Assembly: GCA_949448405.1 (NCBI GenBank)
Contig: CASTFX010000011.1
Span: forward strand, 1-16,541
DNA: 16,541 nt
Source of the DNA: an uncultured Clostridia bacterium
GTDB taxonomy: Bacteria; Bacillota; Clostridia; TANB77; CAG-508
Reading direction: 5' to 3'
Positions within the stretch are counted from its first letter, which is position 1, and each line of letters starts with the position of its first letter. Under the pieces are notes generated by a model, which saw only the letters and a program-made list of their open reading frames with translations, did no database searches and was not told where the DNA came from. Of this stretch, positions 1-7,331 are shown one piece after another. The position numbers were made by a program, and so were the translations under genes.

Positions 1-1559
1 TATATATTCTTTAGCCTTATCATTTTTTATATCTTCTCTTTTTAATAAATCTACATAATTTATTATTGAAGTAAGTGGTGTCTTTATATCATGTGATACA
101 TTTGTGATAAGTTCTGTTTTAAGTCTTTCACTTTGTATCTCTTTTTGTATAGCATTTTCAAACCCATTTGAAATATCGTTTATATACTGCACTGTTTCTT
201 TAAACTCTGGTGCAACACTTTCTATATCTAATGGTTCATTTATATTTCCTTCATATATCTCTTTCAAGTGTTCTTCTATAGTTTCAAAGCTTTTTATCTT
301 TTGAGCTATCTTGTATAAAATATATATTGTTATCAAAATGTCAATAAATATTCCCATGAATCTTGCATTAAATACTGCAAGTATTATTAACATTATAGTA
401 ATATATGAAAATATATATATTATTAATTTCGTAGTTAGTTTTTTTGAACCTCTAAATAAATTTGTCCAACCATTTATAACTCTTTTGAAGAAGTTTATTA
501 TTTTACCTAATATTGTTGTTTCCATCAAGGTTTTAGCTTTTACTCTTCTTATAAATGTAGTAAGAACTATTGCGACTGATGTATATACTGCAAAATATGC
601 TGTTATTATTCCACTAAGCATTAATTTGTAGTATTCTTGCATTCTAGCATTTCCAAATGAGTATACTACTGCCCAACCTATTGTTATAATTATAATTGCT
701 ATTGTAAGTAATATTTCAAAAGGAATTTTATCTAAGTCGTTTGTATCTATCTCATCTTTTCCTTTTGTATGTCCTATTGAAGTAACTAGATATGTCATAA
801 ATATTATTACAAGTACGCTTGAGATTGGAAGCAAGAAGTAAATCATATCTTCATTTTTTGAAACTTTATTTAATATGTCTAAAGTTAAATTATCATAATC
901 ACTTAATACATATTCTTTTTTGTATGTTGAGTAAATCCTAAAATCATCATAGCTACTTGAATCATAAACTGTTGAATATAACATAGTGTCTTCTATCTTT
1001 TCATTAATTTCAACTTTTTCATAAGCATCTACTTTGTCATAAGTATTTTCTTTTTCTGTATAATAGTAGTTAAATTCAAACAAATATCTATAATTGCTTA
1101 GATTTCCGAACAAGAGATGTTTTTTCTACTTTTCCTTTTACTATATTCGTTTTCTCTCCGCTCTTGCTCTTCTATATATTTTATTATATCATCTATTGTA
1201 TTTATATCTTGTACATTTACATTTGTAATTGCTTTTCCACCATATATTATTAAAATATAGTTATCTTTTAACCTAGTATTATAGTTATAGTCATTTATAT
1301 CACTATAATAAATTTTATATTTTCCATCTTCTATATATGAATTATCATTATCTGTATATATAGCTACTCTTGCCATTGTACTTAATAATTTCATATAATC
1401 TGCTGTAAAAGATGTAGTTCCAAAGTAGTTATCCATATTGCTTTTATATGATGCCTTTGTAAATGTATATATAACAGACACTATTATAATAGCAATAAAT
1501 ATTGGAAGAAGTATATAACTTAAAATTTTTAGTACTTTATTTTCCTTCATAGTCATCAC
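1..1559 (-). CDS. Sensor histidine kinase, 3' end outside window, two CGGA +1 sites
   Basis: Membrane sensor kinase that would phosphorylate the response regulator encoded just upstream (stop at 1565, 5 nt gap). The N-terminus has a membrane segment at about residues 12-33, then an extracytoplasmic region of roughly 200 residues. Four or more hydrophobic segments follow (about 240-260, 280-300, 310-335, 380-418), then a linker and the H-box SHDIKTPLTS, whose phospho-acceptor histidine codon is at 91-93 (about residue 489). The ATPase domain lies beyond the left edge. Read conventionally, the gene breaks near 1100. Dropping one C at 1160 (GAG-C-GGA) and one at 1108 (GTT-C-GGA) joins everything into one frame of 519 codons, giving QEGEKTNIVKGKVEKT and then SLVGNLSNYRYLFEF across the joins. 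Start at 1559 follows AAGGAAAG; ATGs at 1556 and 1550 are also possible. The kinase identity is sure; the recoding is inferred. Confidence 0.88.
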
Positions 1560-1564
1560 TTTCC

Positions 1565-2260
1565 TTACATTTTTTCTATTTTATAGCCTATTCCCCAAAT
1601 TACTTTTAGATATTTAGGCTCTTTTGGATTTATTTCAATTTTTTCTCTTATGTGTCTTATATGTACAGCAATGATATTTTCAGCTCCATATGCCTCATCA
1701 TCCCATACATTTTTATAAATTTGTTCTATTGAATAGACTATTCCTTTATTTCTAGTTAAAAATTTCAATATATTATATTCTGTTGGTGTAAGCTTAACTT
1801 CTCTACCATCTACTGTTACTTTTTTTAAGCTATCATCTATTATAAGTTCTCCTGATTTGTATACGTTTTTATTTTCGTCTTCTTTTAAGTTTCCAAGCTT
1901 AGTATATCTTCTAATTCCTGAATTAACTCTTGCGATTAATTCAAGTGGATTAAATGGTTTTGTTATATAGTCATCTGCTCCTAGATTTAATCCATTTATT
2001 TTATCTTCATCTTCTGATTTTGCAGATAACATTATTACTGGGATTACCTGTTCTTTTCTTATTTCTTCTATAGTTTCTATTCCATCTTTTTTAGGCATCA
2101 TTATATCTAATATTACCAAGTGAATTGTGTTTTGTTTTAGAATTTTTAAACATTCTTCGCCATCATATGCCTTAAGAACATTATAATTCTCTTTTGTTAA
2201 ATAAATTTCTATTGCTTTTACTATTTCTTTATCATCATCACAAACTAATATGTTATACAT
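1565..2260 (-). CDS. OmpR/PhoB-family response regulator
   Basis: Two-component response regulator of 231 residues, full length for the family. The receiver domain (about 1-118) shows the acidic cluster DDD at 8-10, the phospho-acceptor D52 in VILDIMMPKKDG and the conserved lysine K101 in YITKPFNP. The C-terminal part (about 130-231) is a winged-helix DNA-binding domain with LTPTEYNILKFL and the recognition-helix region NIIAVHIRHIREKI, ending GIGYKIEKM. It lies immediately upstream of the histidine kinase and is surely co-transcribed with it. It contains no in-frame CGG codon and is intact. The stimulus and target genes cannot be read from the sequence. Confidence 0.95.
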   Translation of the reverse strand: MYNILVCDDDKEIVKAIEIYLTKENYNVLKAYDGEECLKILKQNTIHLVILDIMMPKKDGIETIEEIRKEQVIPVIMLSAKSEDEDKINGLNLGADDYITKPFNPLELIARVNSGIRRYTKLGNLKEDENKNVYKSGELIIDDSLKKVTVDGREVKLTPTEYNILKFLTRNKGIVYSIEQIYKNVWDDEAYGAENIIAVHIRHIREKIEINPKEPKYLKVIWGIGYKIEKM

Positions 2261-2292
2261 TTTACTAACCCCTTCTTTTACTCTTTGTATAT

Positions 2293-2321
2293 ATTATAAC
2301 AGATTTTTTATTAAGAAAAAA
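2293..2321 (-). promoter_or_regulatory. Probable promoter of the two-component operon
   Basis: On the minus strand an extended -10 (TGTTATAAT, hexamer at 2293-2298) lies about 33 nt upstream of the response-regulator start. The -35 position, 17 bp further up, is only a T-run (2316-2321), so the promoter may depend on an activator. The nearby direct repeat would suit that. Confidence 0.55.
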
Positions 2322-2348
2322 TAGAGAAAAGATTAATTTTTTATTAAG
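2304..2348. repeat. 12-bp direct repeat, possible response-regulator boxes
   Basis: The sequence TTTTTTATTAAG occurs exactly twice, at 2304-2315 and 2337-2348. The copies are 33 bp apart start to start, about three helical turns, and straddle the -35 position of the two-component promoter. OmpR/PhoB regulators bind direct repeats as tandem dimers, so autoregulation is a reasonable inference. The low-complexity AT content makes chance possible. Confidence 0.35.
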
Positions 2349-2357
2349 GTGAATTTT

Positions 2358-2404
2358 AAAATGATTGCAACCCTCTAGGAAACCTAGAGGGTTGCAATCA
2401 TTTT
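2358..2404. terminator. Perfect 22-bp hairpin, terminator after ftsH
   Basis: Arms 2358-2379 and 2383-2404 are perfect inverted repeats around an AAA loop, with A-run and T-run flanks so it can act on either strand. It lies 48 nt past the ftsH stop and marks the left edge of the compositionally distinct block. Confidence 0.85.
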
Positions 2405-2451
2405 TTAGTCATCGAATCATAACGATTAAAGACTTCAATTTATAAAACGAC

Positions 2452-4287
2452 TTATTCGGCATTAGCTGTCAAAACATGCTTACTGTAGAGTTTCATCAGT
2501 TCATCGCCTGATATACTTTCTTTCTCTAATAGCATTTGTACCAGTTCATTATGCATTTTTGGGTTTTTATTAATTATTTCTGTAGCCCTTTGTTCTGCAA
2601 ATTTGATAAGCTCCACAACTTCATCTCCTGCTTCATTTAACTTGTTGTCACTTAGAAGCTGGAGATCTCCAGTGTCAGCGGACTTAATAGAAATAGGTCC
2701 AAGACTTTCACTCATGCCATAAACAGCAACCATGTCTCTTGCAATCTTTGTTGCTACATCAATGTCATTGGAAGCACCTGTTGAAATATCGCCTATAAAG
2801 ATTTGCTCTGCTGCACGTCCTGCCATAAGAACTGCCAGTTTTTCGATAAATTCTTCCTTACATTTGTAATTCTTATCCTCATCTGTTTCATGCATAGTAT
2901 ATCCGCCGGCCCTTCCATGAGGAATTATAGATACCTCGCTAACCCGTGGTTGTGTCTGCATGAACATGCTTACTACTGCATGACCGGCCTCGTGAACCGC
3001 AGTAATATTTTTTTCTTTTTCAGATAAGACATGGCTGGACTTTGCAATTCCAACTGTTATCTTCCTGAATGCCTCAGCTAAATCATTATTTGTAATCACT
3101 TCCTGACTTTTCCTTGCAGCATGAATGGCCGCCTCGTTCATCAAATTTTCCAAATCAGCGCCTGAAAAACCTGCTGTTTTTTTGGCAATCTCGTGCAAAT
3201 TGACCTCATCGAGCAAAGGCTTATTCCGAGAATGAACTTTGAGGATATCCTCTCTACCACGAACATCTGGCAAACCGATATAAATAGTCCTATCAAATCT
3301 GCCTGGTCTGGTAAGTGCTGGGTCAAGCTGTTCTAAATTGTTTGTTGCAGCAAGCACAATGATATCACTTATTTCTTCGAAACCATCCAACTGTGCTAGG
3401 AGTTCATCTATTGCTTGTTTTCTCTCGCTATTCTCATCTTCATCTCTTCTTCCTCCAATAGCATCAATTTCATCAATAAATATAATGCAAGGTGCTTTGT
3501 CTTGTGCATTATTAAATAGCTTTCGTATGTTGTCTGCACCCACACCTACATATCTATTGACAAATTCAGAACCACATGCTTCAATGAAATTTACTTGTGC
3601 TTCTCCTGCTACTGCTTTGGCAAGAAGTGTTTTACCTGTTCCTGGCTTTCCGTGAAGAAGAACCCCCTTTGGTACCTTAGCACCAAGTTTTGTATATTTT
3701 TCTGGGAATTTGAGAAAATCAACAATCTCTTCAAGTTCGATAATCTCTTCCTTTAAGCCTGCTACATCTGAAAATCTAACATTGCTGTGTCTAACATTTT
3801 CTGTATAACCTGACTCGCCTTTACCTGTAACAGTTGCCTCAGCCTGTTTTCTATTGGCTTTGTCTTTATTACCGTTCATCTTCTTACTAAATACTAAATA
3901 AATGGTAAAGGCTATAGCGCTTAGTACGAAAACCTTACCTAAAAATGAATGTAAAAATCCTATAGCTTTTTTATTCTCAATAACTTCTACACCTTCCTCC
4001 TTAGCTCGCTTTATCGCATAGTTTGTACTGCTTGCATCTATAGTATGTACTCGATACTCAGTATCTGATTCTGCTTCGCCCACTCCTTTTAATTTGACTT
4101 CGTAATACTCTGAACCTTCACGGAATTCTATTGAATAAACCATATCATTACCTATTGCGCGTAAAAGGACTCCATAGTCCATCATTTGACCAAATTTTGC
4201 AAAGTAAAATGGAAACAAATACGCAAAGATTGCCCAGATTAAAATTGGCAAGATAGCTACTATTCCCGCATTTTTCAGTTTTTTCAT
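2452..4287 (-). CDS. ftsH: FtsH-type ATP-dependent membrane zinc metalloprotease
   Basis: Membrane-anchored AAA+ protease of 611 residues, close to usual FtsH length, which degrades membrane and unstable cytosolic proteins as a hexamer. Two membrane segments (about 8-31 and 112-134) bracket a short external domain. The AAA+ module has Walker A GKPGTGKT (213-220), pore motif YVGVG, Walker B IIFIDEID (268-275) and the second-region-of-homology arginines in TRPGRFDR. The protease domain has HEAGH (432-436) with probable third zinc ligand D508 in GASNDID. Start at 4287 has GGAGG 9 nt upstream. Third-position C and G are clearly more frequent than in neighbours. Two in-frame CGG codons (2944-2946, R448; 3226-3228, R354) read as arginine in an uninterrupted frame, the second followed by A. 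This contrasts with every host-type gene here, suggesting foreign origin. It may be a second, accessory FtsH. Confidence 0.95.
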   Translation of the reverse strand: MKKLKNAGIVAILPILIWAIFAYLFPFYFAKFGQMMDYGVLLRAIGNDMVYSIEFREGSEYYEVKLKGVGEAESDTEYRVHTIDASSTNYAIKRAKEEGVEVIENKKAIGFLHSFLGKVFVLSAIAFTIYLVFSKKMNGNKDKANRKQAEATVTGKGESGYTENVRHSNVRFSDVAGLKEEIIELEEIVDFLKFPEKYTKLGAKVPKGVLLHGKPGTGKTLLAKAVAGEAQVNFIEACGSEFVNRYVGVGADNIRKLFNNAQDKAPCIIFIDEIDAIGGRRDEDENSERKQAIDELLAQLDGFEEISDIIVLAATNNLEQLDPALTRPGRFDRTIYIGLPDVRGREDILKVHSRNKPLLDEVNLHEIAKKTAGFSGADLENLMNEAAIHAARKSQEVITNNDLAEAFRKITVGIAKSSHVLSEKEKNITAVHEAGHAVVSMFMQTQPRVSEVSIIPHGRAGGYTMHETDEDKNYKCKEEFIEKLAVLMAGRAAEQIFIGDISTGASNDIDVATKIARDMVAVYGMSESLGPISIKSADTGDLQLLSDNKLNEAGDEVVELIKFAEQRATEIINKNPKMHNELVQMLLEKESISGDELMKLYSKHVLTANAE

Positions 4288-4376
4288 TTTGACATTCCTC
4301 CAAGTGTTGTTTTTTAGTTTTTTCTGAACTAGTACAAGTCGTTATATAAATTTTCAATGTTCAATGAATAGCTATT

Positions 4377-4405
4377 ATTATATCATAGTATTACGTAAAC
4401 TGCAA
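4377..4405 (-). promoter_or_regulatory. ftsH promoter
   Basis: On the minus strand TTGCAG (4400-4405), 17-bp spacer, TATAAT (4377-4382), with an upstream TGA giving an extended -10. The ftsH start lies about 90 nt downstream with GGAGG at 4297-4301. Confidence 0.7.
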
Positions 4406-4521
4406 GTTTTCCAGTTGAGCGTCTTGCTTTACTTTTATTAAACTTAAAATATTTTCATTAATTTGGGTTTAAATATCTTTTTATTTATTTCATAAATAAC
4501 TTCTATTTTCCTCACTTTATG

Positions 4522-4550
4522 TTGACTTGTTTTGATTAATTTGGTATAAT
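4522..4550 (+). promoter_or_regulatory. Strong sigma-70-type promoter of the 4601 gene
   Basis: TTGACT (4522-4527), exact 17-bp spacer, TATAAT (4545-4550) with extended TGG in front. A ribosome site AAAGGAG (4585-4591) stands 9 nt before the ATG at 4601. Confidence 0.8.
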
Positions 4551-4600
4551 TAAACTCTATAGCGCAAGTTGTGAATTTTTTTGGAAAGGAGACGTGAGCT

Positions 4601-4894
4601 ATGACTGGTTACAAATGGCGGCTTTTAGTATTCCCAAATGCAACCAAATGTCCCTATTTTCTGGAACCTGTTCCTGGCTTGAGATCGGTCGACAACAAGT
4701 ATCTCCATCGCCCTGGCGACATCGACTACTCCTGCCTGTCGAAACTTCCTTCAGAATGCAAGGACAGCATTCGGGACTACGTGAAACGTGGTCATTCTTG
4801 CAATGACCCCATGGATCTTGCTGCCTACATCGCATCCATCATCATTGTTGACAGGCTGCATGACCCTGATTTCATGCCTGCCCAGCTCGATTAA
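4601..4894 (+). CDS. Small hypothetical protein, unrecognised family
   Basis: 97-residue protein that I do not recognise. It has no signal peptide; the only hydrophobic stretch is short (AAYIASIIIV, about 74-83). Four cysteines (17, 45, 53, 67) and several His, Asp and Pro residues (KCPYF, HRPGDIDYSC, GHSCNDPMD) could bind metal or form disulfides, but no known motif is evident. The gene is well supported as real: consensus promoter, good ribosome site, TAA stop and a strong downstream hairpin. Its coding sequence is about half G+C, far above the AT-rich neighbours. It uses CGG twice as an ordinary in-frame arginine codon (residues 7 and 58). Like ftsH, it therefore looks imported. An overlapping frame from 4594 is a shadow. 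Confidence 0.72.
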   Translation: MTGYKWRLLVFPNATKCPYFLEPVPGLRSVDNKYLHRPGDIDYSCLSKLPSECKDSIRDYVKRGHSCNDPMDLAAYIASIIIVDRLHDPDFMPAQLD

Positions 4895-4923
4895 TTCTCC
4901 CGCGCAAGGCTGTAAAAAGCTTA

Positions 4924-4954
4924 AGCCGCCCTAGTGCAATGCACTGGGGCGGCT
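4924..4954. terminator. GC-rich bidirectional terminator hairpin
   Basis: 14-bp stem with one G-T wobble around an AAT loop (arms 4924-4937 and 4941-4954). It ends the rightward small gene (ATTTCTT follows) and could also stop the leftward rplS operon, since the minus strand continues TTAAGCTTTTTAC. It is the right edge of the GC-richer block. Confidence 0.85.
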
Positions 4955-4977
4955 ATTTCTTATATTTATATGTTTTA

Positions 4978-5526
4978 TTATTCTTCTGTCTTATTTTCTT
5001 CTTTAACTGGTTCTTCTTTTACAGTCTCTACTGTTTCTTCTGCAACTGTATCAACTGTCTCCTCTACTACTGGAGCTTCTGTTTCTACTGCTGGTTTCTC
5101 TACATCTTCTGTTACAGCAGGCTCATTAGCTGGAGCTTCTTCTAATTCTTCTTTTATTGTCATTTCCTTAGTTTCAATTCTAGCTCCTACCTTTTCCTTA
5201 GTTCTTGCAGATTTACCTACTCTGTCTCTTAAGTAATAAAGTTTAGCTCTTCTTGCTTTACCAACTCTTACTACTTCTACTTTCTCAACCATTGGTGAAT
5301 GTAATAAAAATGTTTTTTCAACACCTACACCATAAGAAATCTTTCTTACTGTGAATGTCTCATTTAATCCTCCACCTTGTTTTTTAATTATTATACCTTC
5401 GAATACCTGAATTCTTTCACGGTTTCCTTCTTTTATCTTAGCATGAACTCTTACTGTATTTCCAACATCTAATACTGGAACTTTACTTTTTAATTGCTCA
5501 TGTTCGATAGACTTAATAACGTCCAT
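4978..5526 (-). CDS. rplS: 50S ribosomal protein L19 with long acidic C-terminal tail
   Basis: L19 lies at the 30S-50S interface of the ribosome. Residues 1 to about 115 are a standard L19, with VGNTVRVHAKIKEGNRERIQ, FEGIIIKKQGGG, TFTVRKISYGVGVEKTF and RRAKLYYLRDRVGKSAR. The family normally ends near 115-120 residues. Here a further 65 or so residues follow, made almost only of Glu, Val, Thr, Ala, Pro and Lys (for example VETEAPVVEETVDTVAEE), acidic and probably disordered. The gene is last in the leftward operon, after trmD, with AAGGAGAG before the ATG. It has no in-frame CGG. The tail is in frame with no break, so it belongs to the protein as written. Confidence 0.96.
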   Translation of the reverse strand: MDVIKSIEHEQLKSKVPVLDVGNTVRVHAKIKEGNRERIQVFEGIIIKKQGGGLNETFTVRKISYGVGVEKTFLLHSPMVEKVEVVRVGKARRAKLYYLRDRVGKSARTKEKVGARIETKEMTIKEELEEAPANEPAVTEDVEKPAVETEAPVVEETVDTVAEETVETVKEEPVKEENKTEE

Positions 5527-5604
5527 TATTCTACTCTCCTTCTTTATATAATTATATTAATGTATACAATCTCGCTTTGCTTGATTGAATAAGATATTTC
5601 TACG

Positions 5605-6273
5605 TCACTTTGTTCCTAGAACTTTCTTATTTTTTGTTACTTCTAAAGATTTTTCTTTTCTCCACTTTGCTATGTTTTCATGGTGTCCGACTAAGCAATA
5701 CTTCTGGAACCTTTATTCCACGAAATTCTTCTGGTCTTGTGTATTGTGGATATTCTAGTAAATTACCATTTGAAAAACTTTCTTCTTCTACTGATTCTTT
5801 ACTTATCACTCCATCTACATATCTCGATACACTATCTATTAAGACCATGCTTGGCAATTCTCCTCCTGTTACAACATAATCTCCGTATTGAAATTTCCTC
5901 ATCTACAATCTCATCTAAAACTCTTTGATCAATTCCTTCATAGTGTCCGGCAAAGTAATATAATATGTTTTTCCTTACTCAAAGATTTAACTTTTTCTTG
6001 ATTTAAGGTTTTACCTTGTGGAGATAAATATATAACTCTTGCATTGTCATTTTTTATAGACTTATATGCATCATATACTACATCTGGCATTATAACCATA
6101 CCTGCTCCACCACCATATGGTGTGTCATCAACTTTTTTGTGTTTATTCTTAGAAAAATCTCTTATATTAATTGTTTCAATTTCTATAAGCCCTTTTTCTA
6201 TCGCTTTTCCAATTATACTTGTTTTTAATACTTCAAACATTTCTGGAAAGAGCGTAAGTACACTAAACTTCAT
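5605..6273 (-). CDS. trmD: tRNA (guanine-N1)-methyltransferase TrmD with three CGGA +1 sites
   Basis: Methylates G37 of tRNAs using S-adenosylmethionine, thereby preventing +1 frameshifting. The N-terminal part is intact (MKFSVLTLFPEMFE, DTPYGGGAGMVIMPD). An extra C then occurs before GGA at 5949 (LLC-C-GHYEGID), at 5885 (EEISI-C-GDYVVTGGELP) and at 5689 (VLLS-C-GHHENIAKWR). Skipping each C restores the knot motifs GHYEGIDQRV and SIGDYVVTGGELPS, whose glycines line the SAM pocket. The corrected protein is 221 residues to a TGA at 5605-5607, somewhat short for the family. A further +1 shift after CTAG near 5619 would extend it about 20 codons to a TAA at 5544-5546, just before the rplS ribosome site, so the 3' end is uncertain. 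The start codon overlaps the rimM stop (TAATG). Confidence 0.9.
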
Positions 6274-6785
6274 TAATCTTCTCCTAATCCTGCCGTGAGA
6301 TGTACTATCATTTTTTTATTTGCTACATCTACATCTTTTATTACATCGCCTATTGCTGGAAGTAAAGTTTGCTTTCCAAGTTCATCTTTTACTACATATA
6401 CATCATTGCTTCCTGTTGGAAATACATCTACTATCTTACCAAGTAGTTTATTTTCATCTGTATATACCTCCATATCAATTAAATCTACTATAAAATAGCT
6501 ATTATCTGGAAGCTTAACAGCATTTTCTCTATCTATCTTAATTAGACAGTTTTTGTATTCTAAAGTCTGATTTATATCATCTATTCCTTTTAGTTTAAGT
6601 AAAACTAAATTTTTATGATATTTCACTTCTTCGATTTCCATTTCTTCAAGCTTTTTATTTTTTTCGATATATACTGTTTTTAAGTCCTCATATCTTGTAA
6701 TATCATCTGTATATGGTACGACCTTTAGAAATCCCTTTATTCCATATGAGTTAACGATTTGACCTATTTCTAATAAGTTTTTCAT
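6273..6785 (-). CDS. rimM: 16S rRNA processing / ribosome maturation factor RimM
   Basis: Assists late maturation of the 30S head by binding S19. 170 residues, the normal length. The N-terminal domain begins LLEIGQIVNSYGIKGFLKVVPYTDD, typical of RimM; the C-terminal PRC-barrel half contains YFIVDLIDMEVYTDENKLLGKIVDVFPTG-type sequence and ends PAIGDVIKDVDVANKKMIVH. It lies between khpA and trmD in the usual Firmicutes order, with the stop overlapping the trmD ATG by one base, which implies translational coupling. It is intact, with no in-frame CGG. Confidence 0.95.
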   Translation of the reverse strand: MKNLLEIGQIVNSYGIKGFLKVVPYTDDITRYEDLKTVYIEKNKKLEEMEIEEVKYHKNLVLLKLKGIDDINQTLEYKNCLIKIDRENAVKLPDNSYFIVDLIDMEVYTDENKLLGKIVDVFPTGSNDVYVVKDELGKQTLLPAIGDVIKDVDVANKKMIVHLTAGLGED

Positions 6786-6797
6786 TAATTCTCCTTA

Positions 6798-7028
6798 TTA
6801 ATCTATAAATTCAATTGTAACTTTCTTTTGTTCTTTACTAGCAACTGCTTTAAAAATTGTTCTTATTGCTTTAGCAATTCTACCTTCTTTTCCAATTACT
6901 CTGCCCATGTCTTTTTCTGCAACTTTTACTTCGAATACAATACTTCTGTCATTATTAACTTCATTTATTTGTATTCCGTCTTTGTCTTCTACTAGGCTTT
7001 CTATAATTGTTTGTAAAACTTCTTTCAT
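6798..7028 (-). CDS. khpA: KH-domain RNA-binding protein KhpA (YlqC)
   Basis: Small RNA-binding protein, 76 residues, essentially one KH domain. In Firmicutes it partners KhpB and influences cell elongation and RNA metabolism. The GxxG RNA-binding loop is GKEG in RVIGKEGRIAKAIRTIFKA. A GGAGGA ribosome site precedes the ATG. It sits between rpsP and rimM, its conserved place. One CGGA is present (6976 area) but with the C as third base of GAC, so it is out of phase and harmless. Confidence 0.93.
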   Translation of the reverse strand: MKEVLQTIIESLVEDKDGIQINEVNNDRSIVFEVKVAEKDMGRVIGKEGRIAKAIRTIFKAVASKEQKKVTIEFID

Positions 7029-7044
7029 AGTCTTTCCTCCTAAC

Positions 7045-7275
7045 TTATGCCTTTTCTATTAAAGCTTTTACAGTGTCTGTTGGCTTAGCTCCGTTTTTTA
7101 TCCAAGCTTCGCATTTTTCTTTATCTAAAGAAATTACACCTGGTTCTGTCATAGGATCATAAGTTCCGATTTGCTCTATTATTTTGCCATCTCTAGGAGA
7201 TCTAGAATCTGCAACTACTATATGATAGAAAGGAGCTTTTTTCTTTCCTACTCTTTGTAATCTGATTTTTACCAT
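7045..7275 (-). CDS. rpsP: 30S ribosomal protein S16
   Basis: S16 binds 16S rRNA early in 30S assembly. 76 residues starting MVKIRLQRVGKKKAPFYHIV, a textbook S16 N-terminus, followed by ADSRSPRDGKIIEQIGTYDP. A longer frame from an ATG at 7296 exists, but the ribosome site AGGAGGTG (7285-7292) lies inside it and is correctly spaced for 7275, so I chose 7275. CGGA occurs twice here (ATC GGA, AAC GGA), both times with C as a third codon base and without any frame effect. That is a useful internal control for the recoding idea. Confidence 0.95.
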   Translation of the reverse strand: MVKIRLQRVGKKKAPFYHIVVADSRSPRDGKIIEQIGTYDPMTEPGVISLDKEKCEAWIKNGAKPTDTVKALIEKA

Positions 7276-7331
7276 TTTTATTTTCACCTCCTGCATATTC
7301 TATAATTTTATTAAAACTATAAAGTTAATAA

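Larger units (their letters stand above)
4288..4600. other. Divergent intergenic region between ftsH and the small gene
   Basis: 313 bp without a gene. It holds the leftward ftsH promoter near 4377-4405 and the rightward promoter at 4522-4550. The AT-rich centre (about 4410-4515) shows no further structure I can support. Confidence 0.6.

Noticed and set aside
1119..1125. Classic -1 slippery heptamer A AAA AAC in correct phase in the histidine kinase
   Set aside because: A -1 slip here would also join the two frames, but with the two CGGA corrections (1160 and 1108) the ribosome is not in that phase when it reaches the heptamer. The CGGA explanation covers the other genes too, which have no such heptamer.
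2803..3655. Plus-strand and alternative-frame ORFs inside ftsH
   Set aside because: Shadows of the intact ftsH frame, which carries all motifs.
4934..5236. Plus-strand frames opposite rplS rich in Ser, Thr and Val
   Set aside because: Antisense shadow of the low-complexity acidic tail of L19; no ribosome site or family match.
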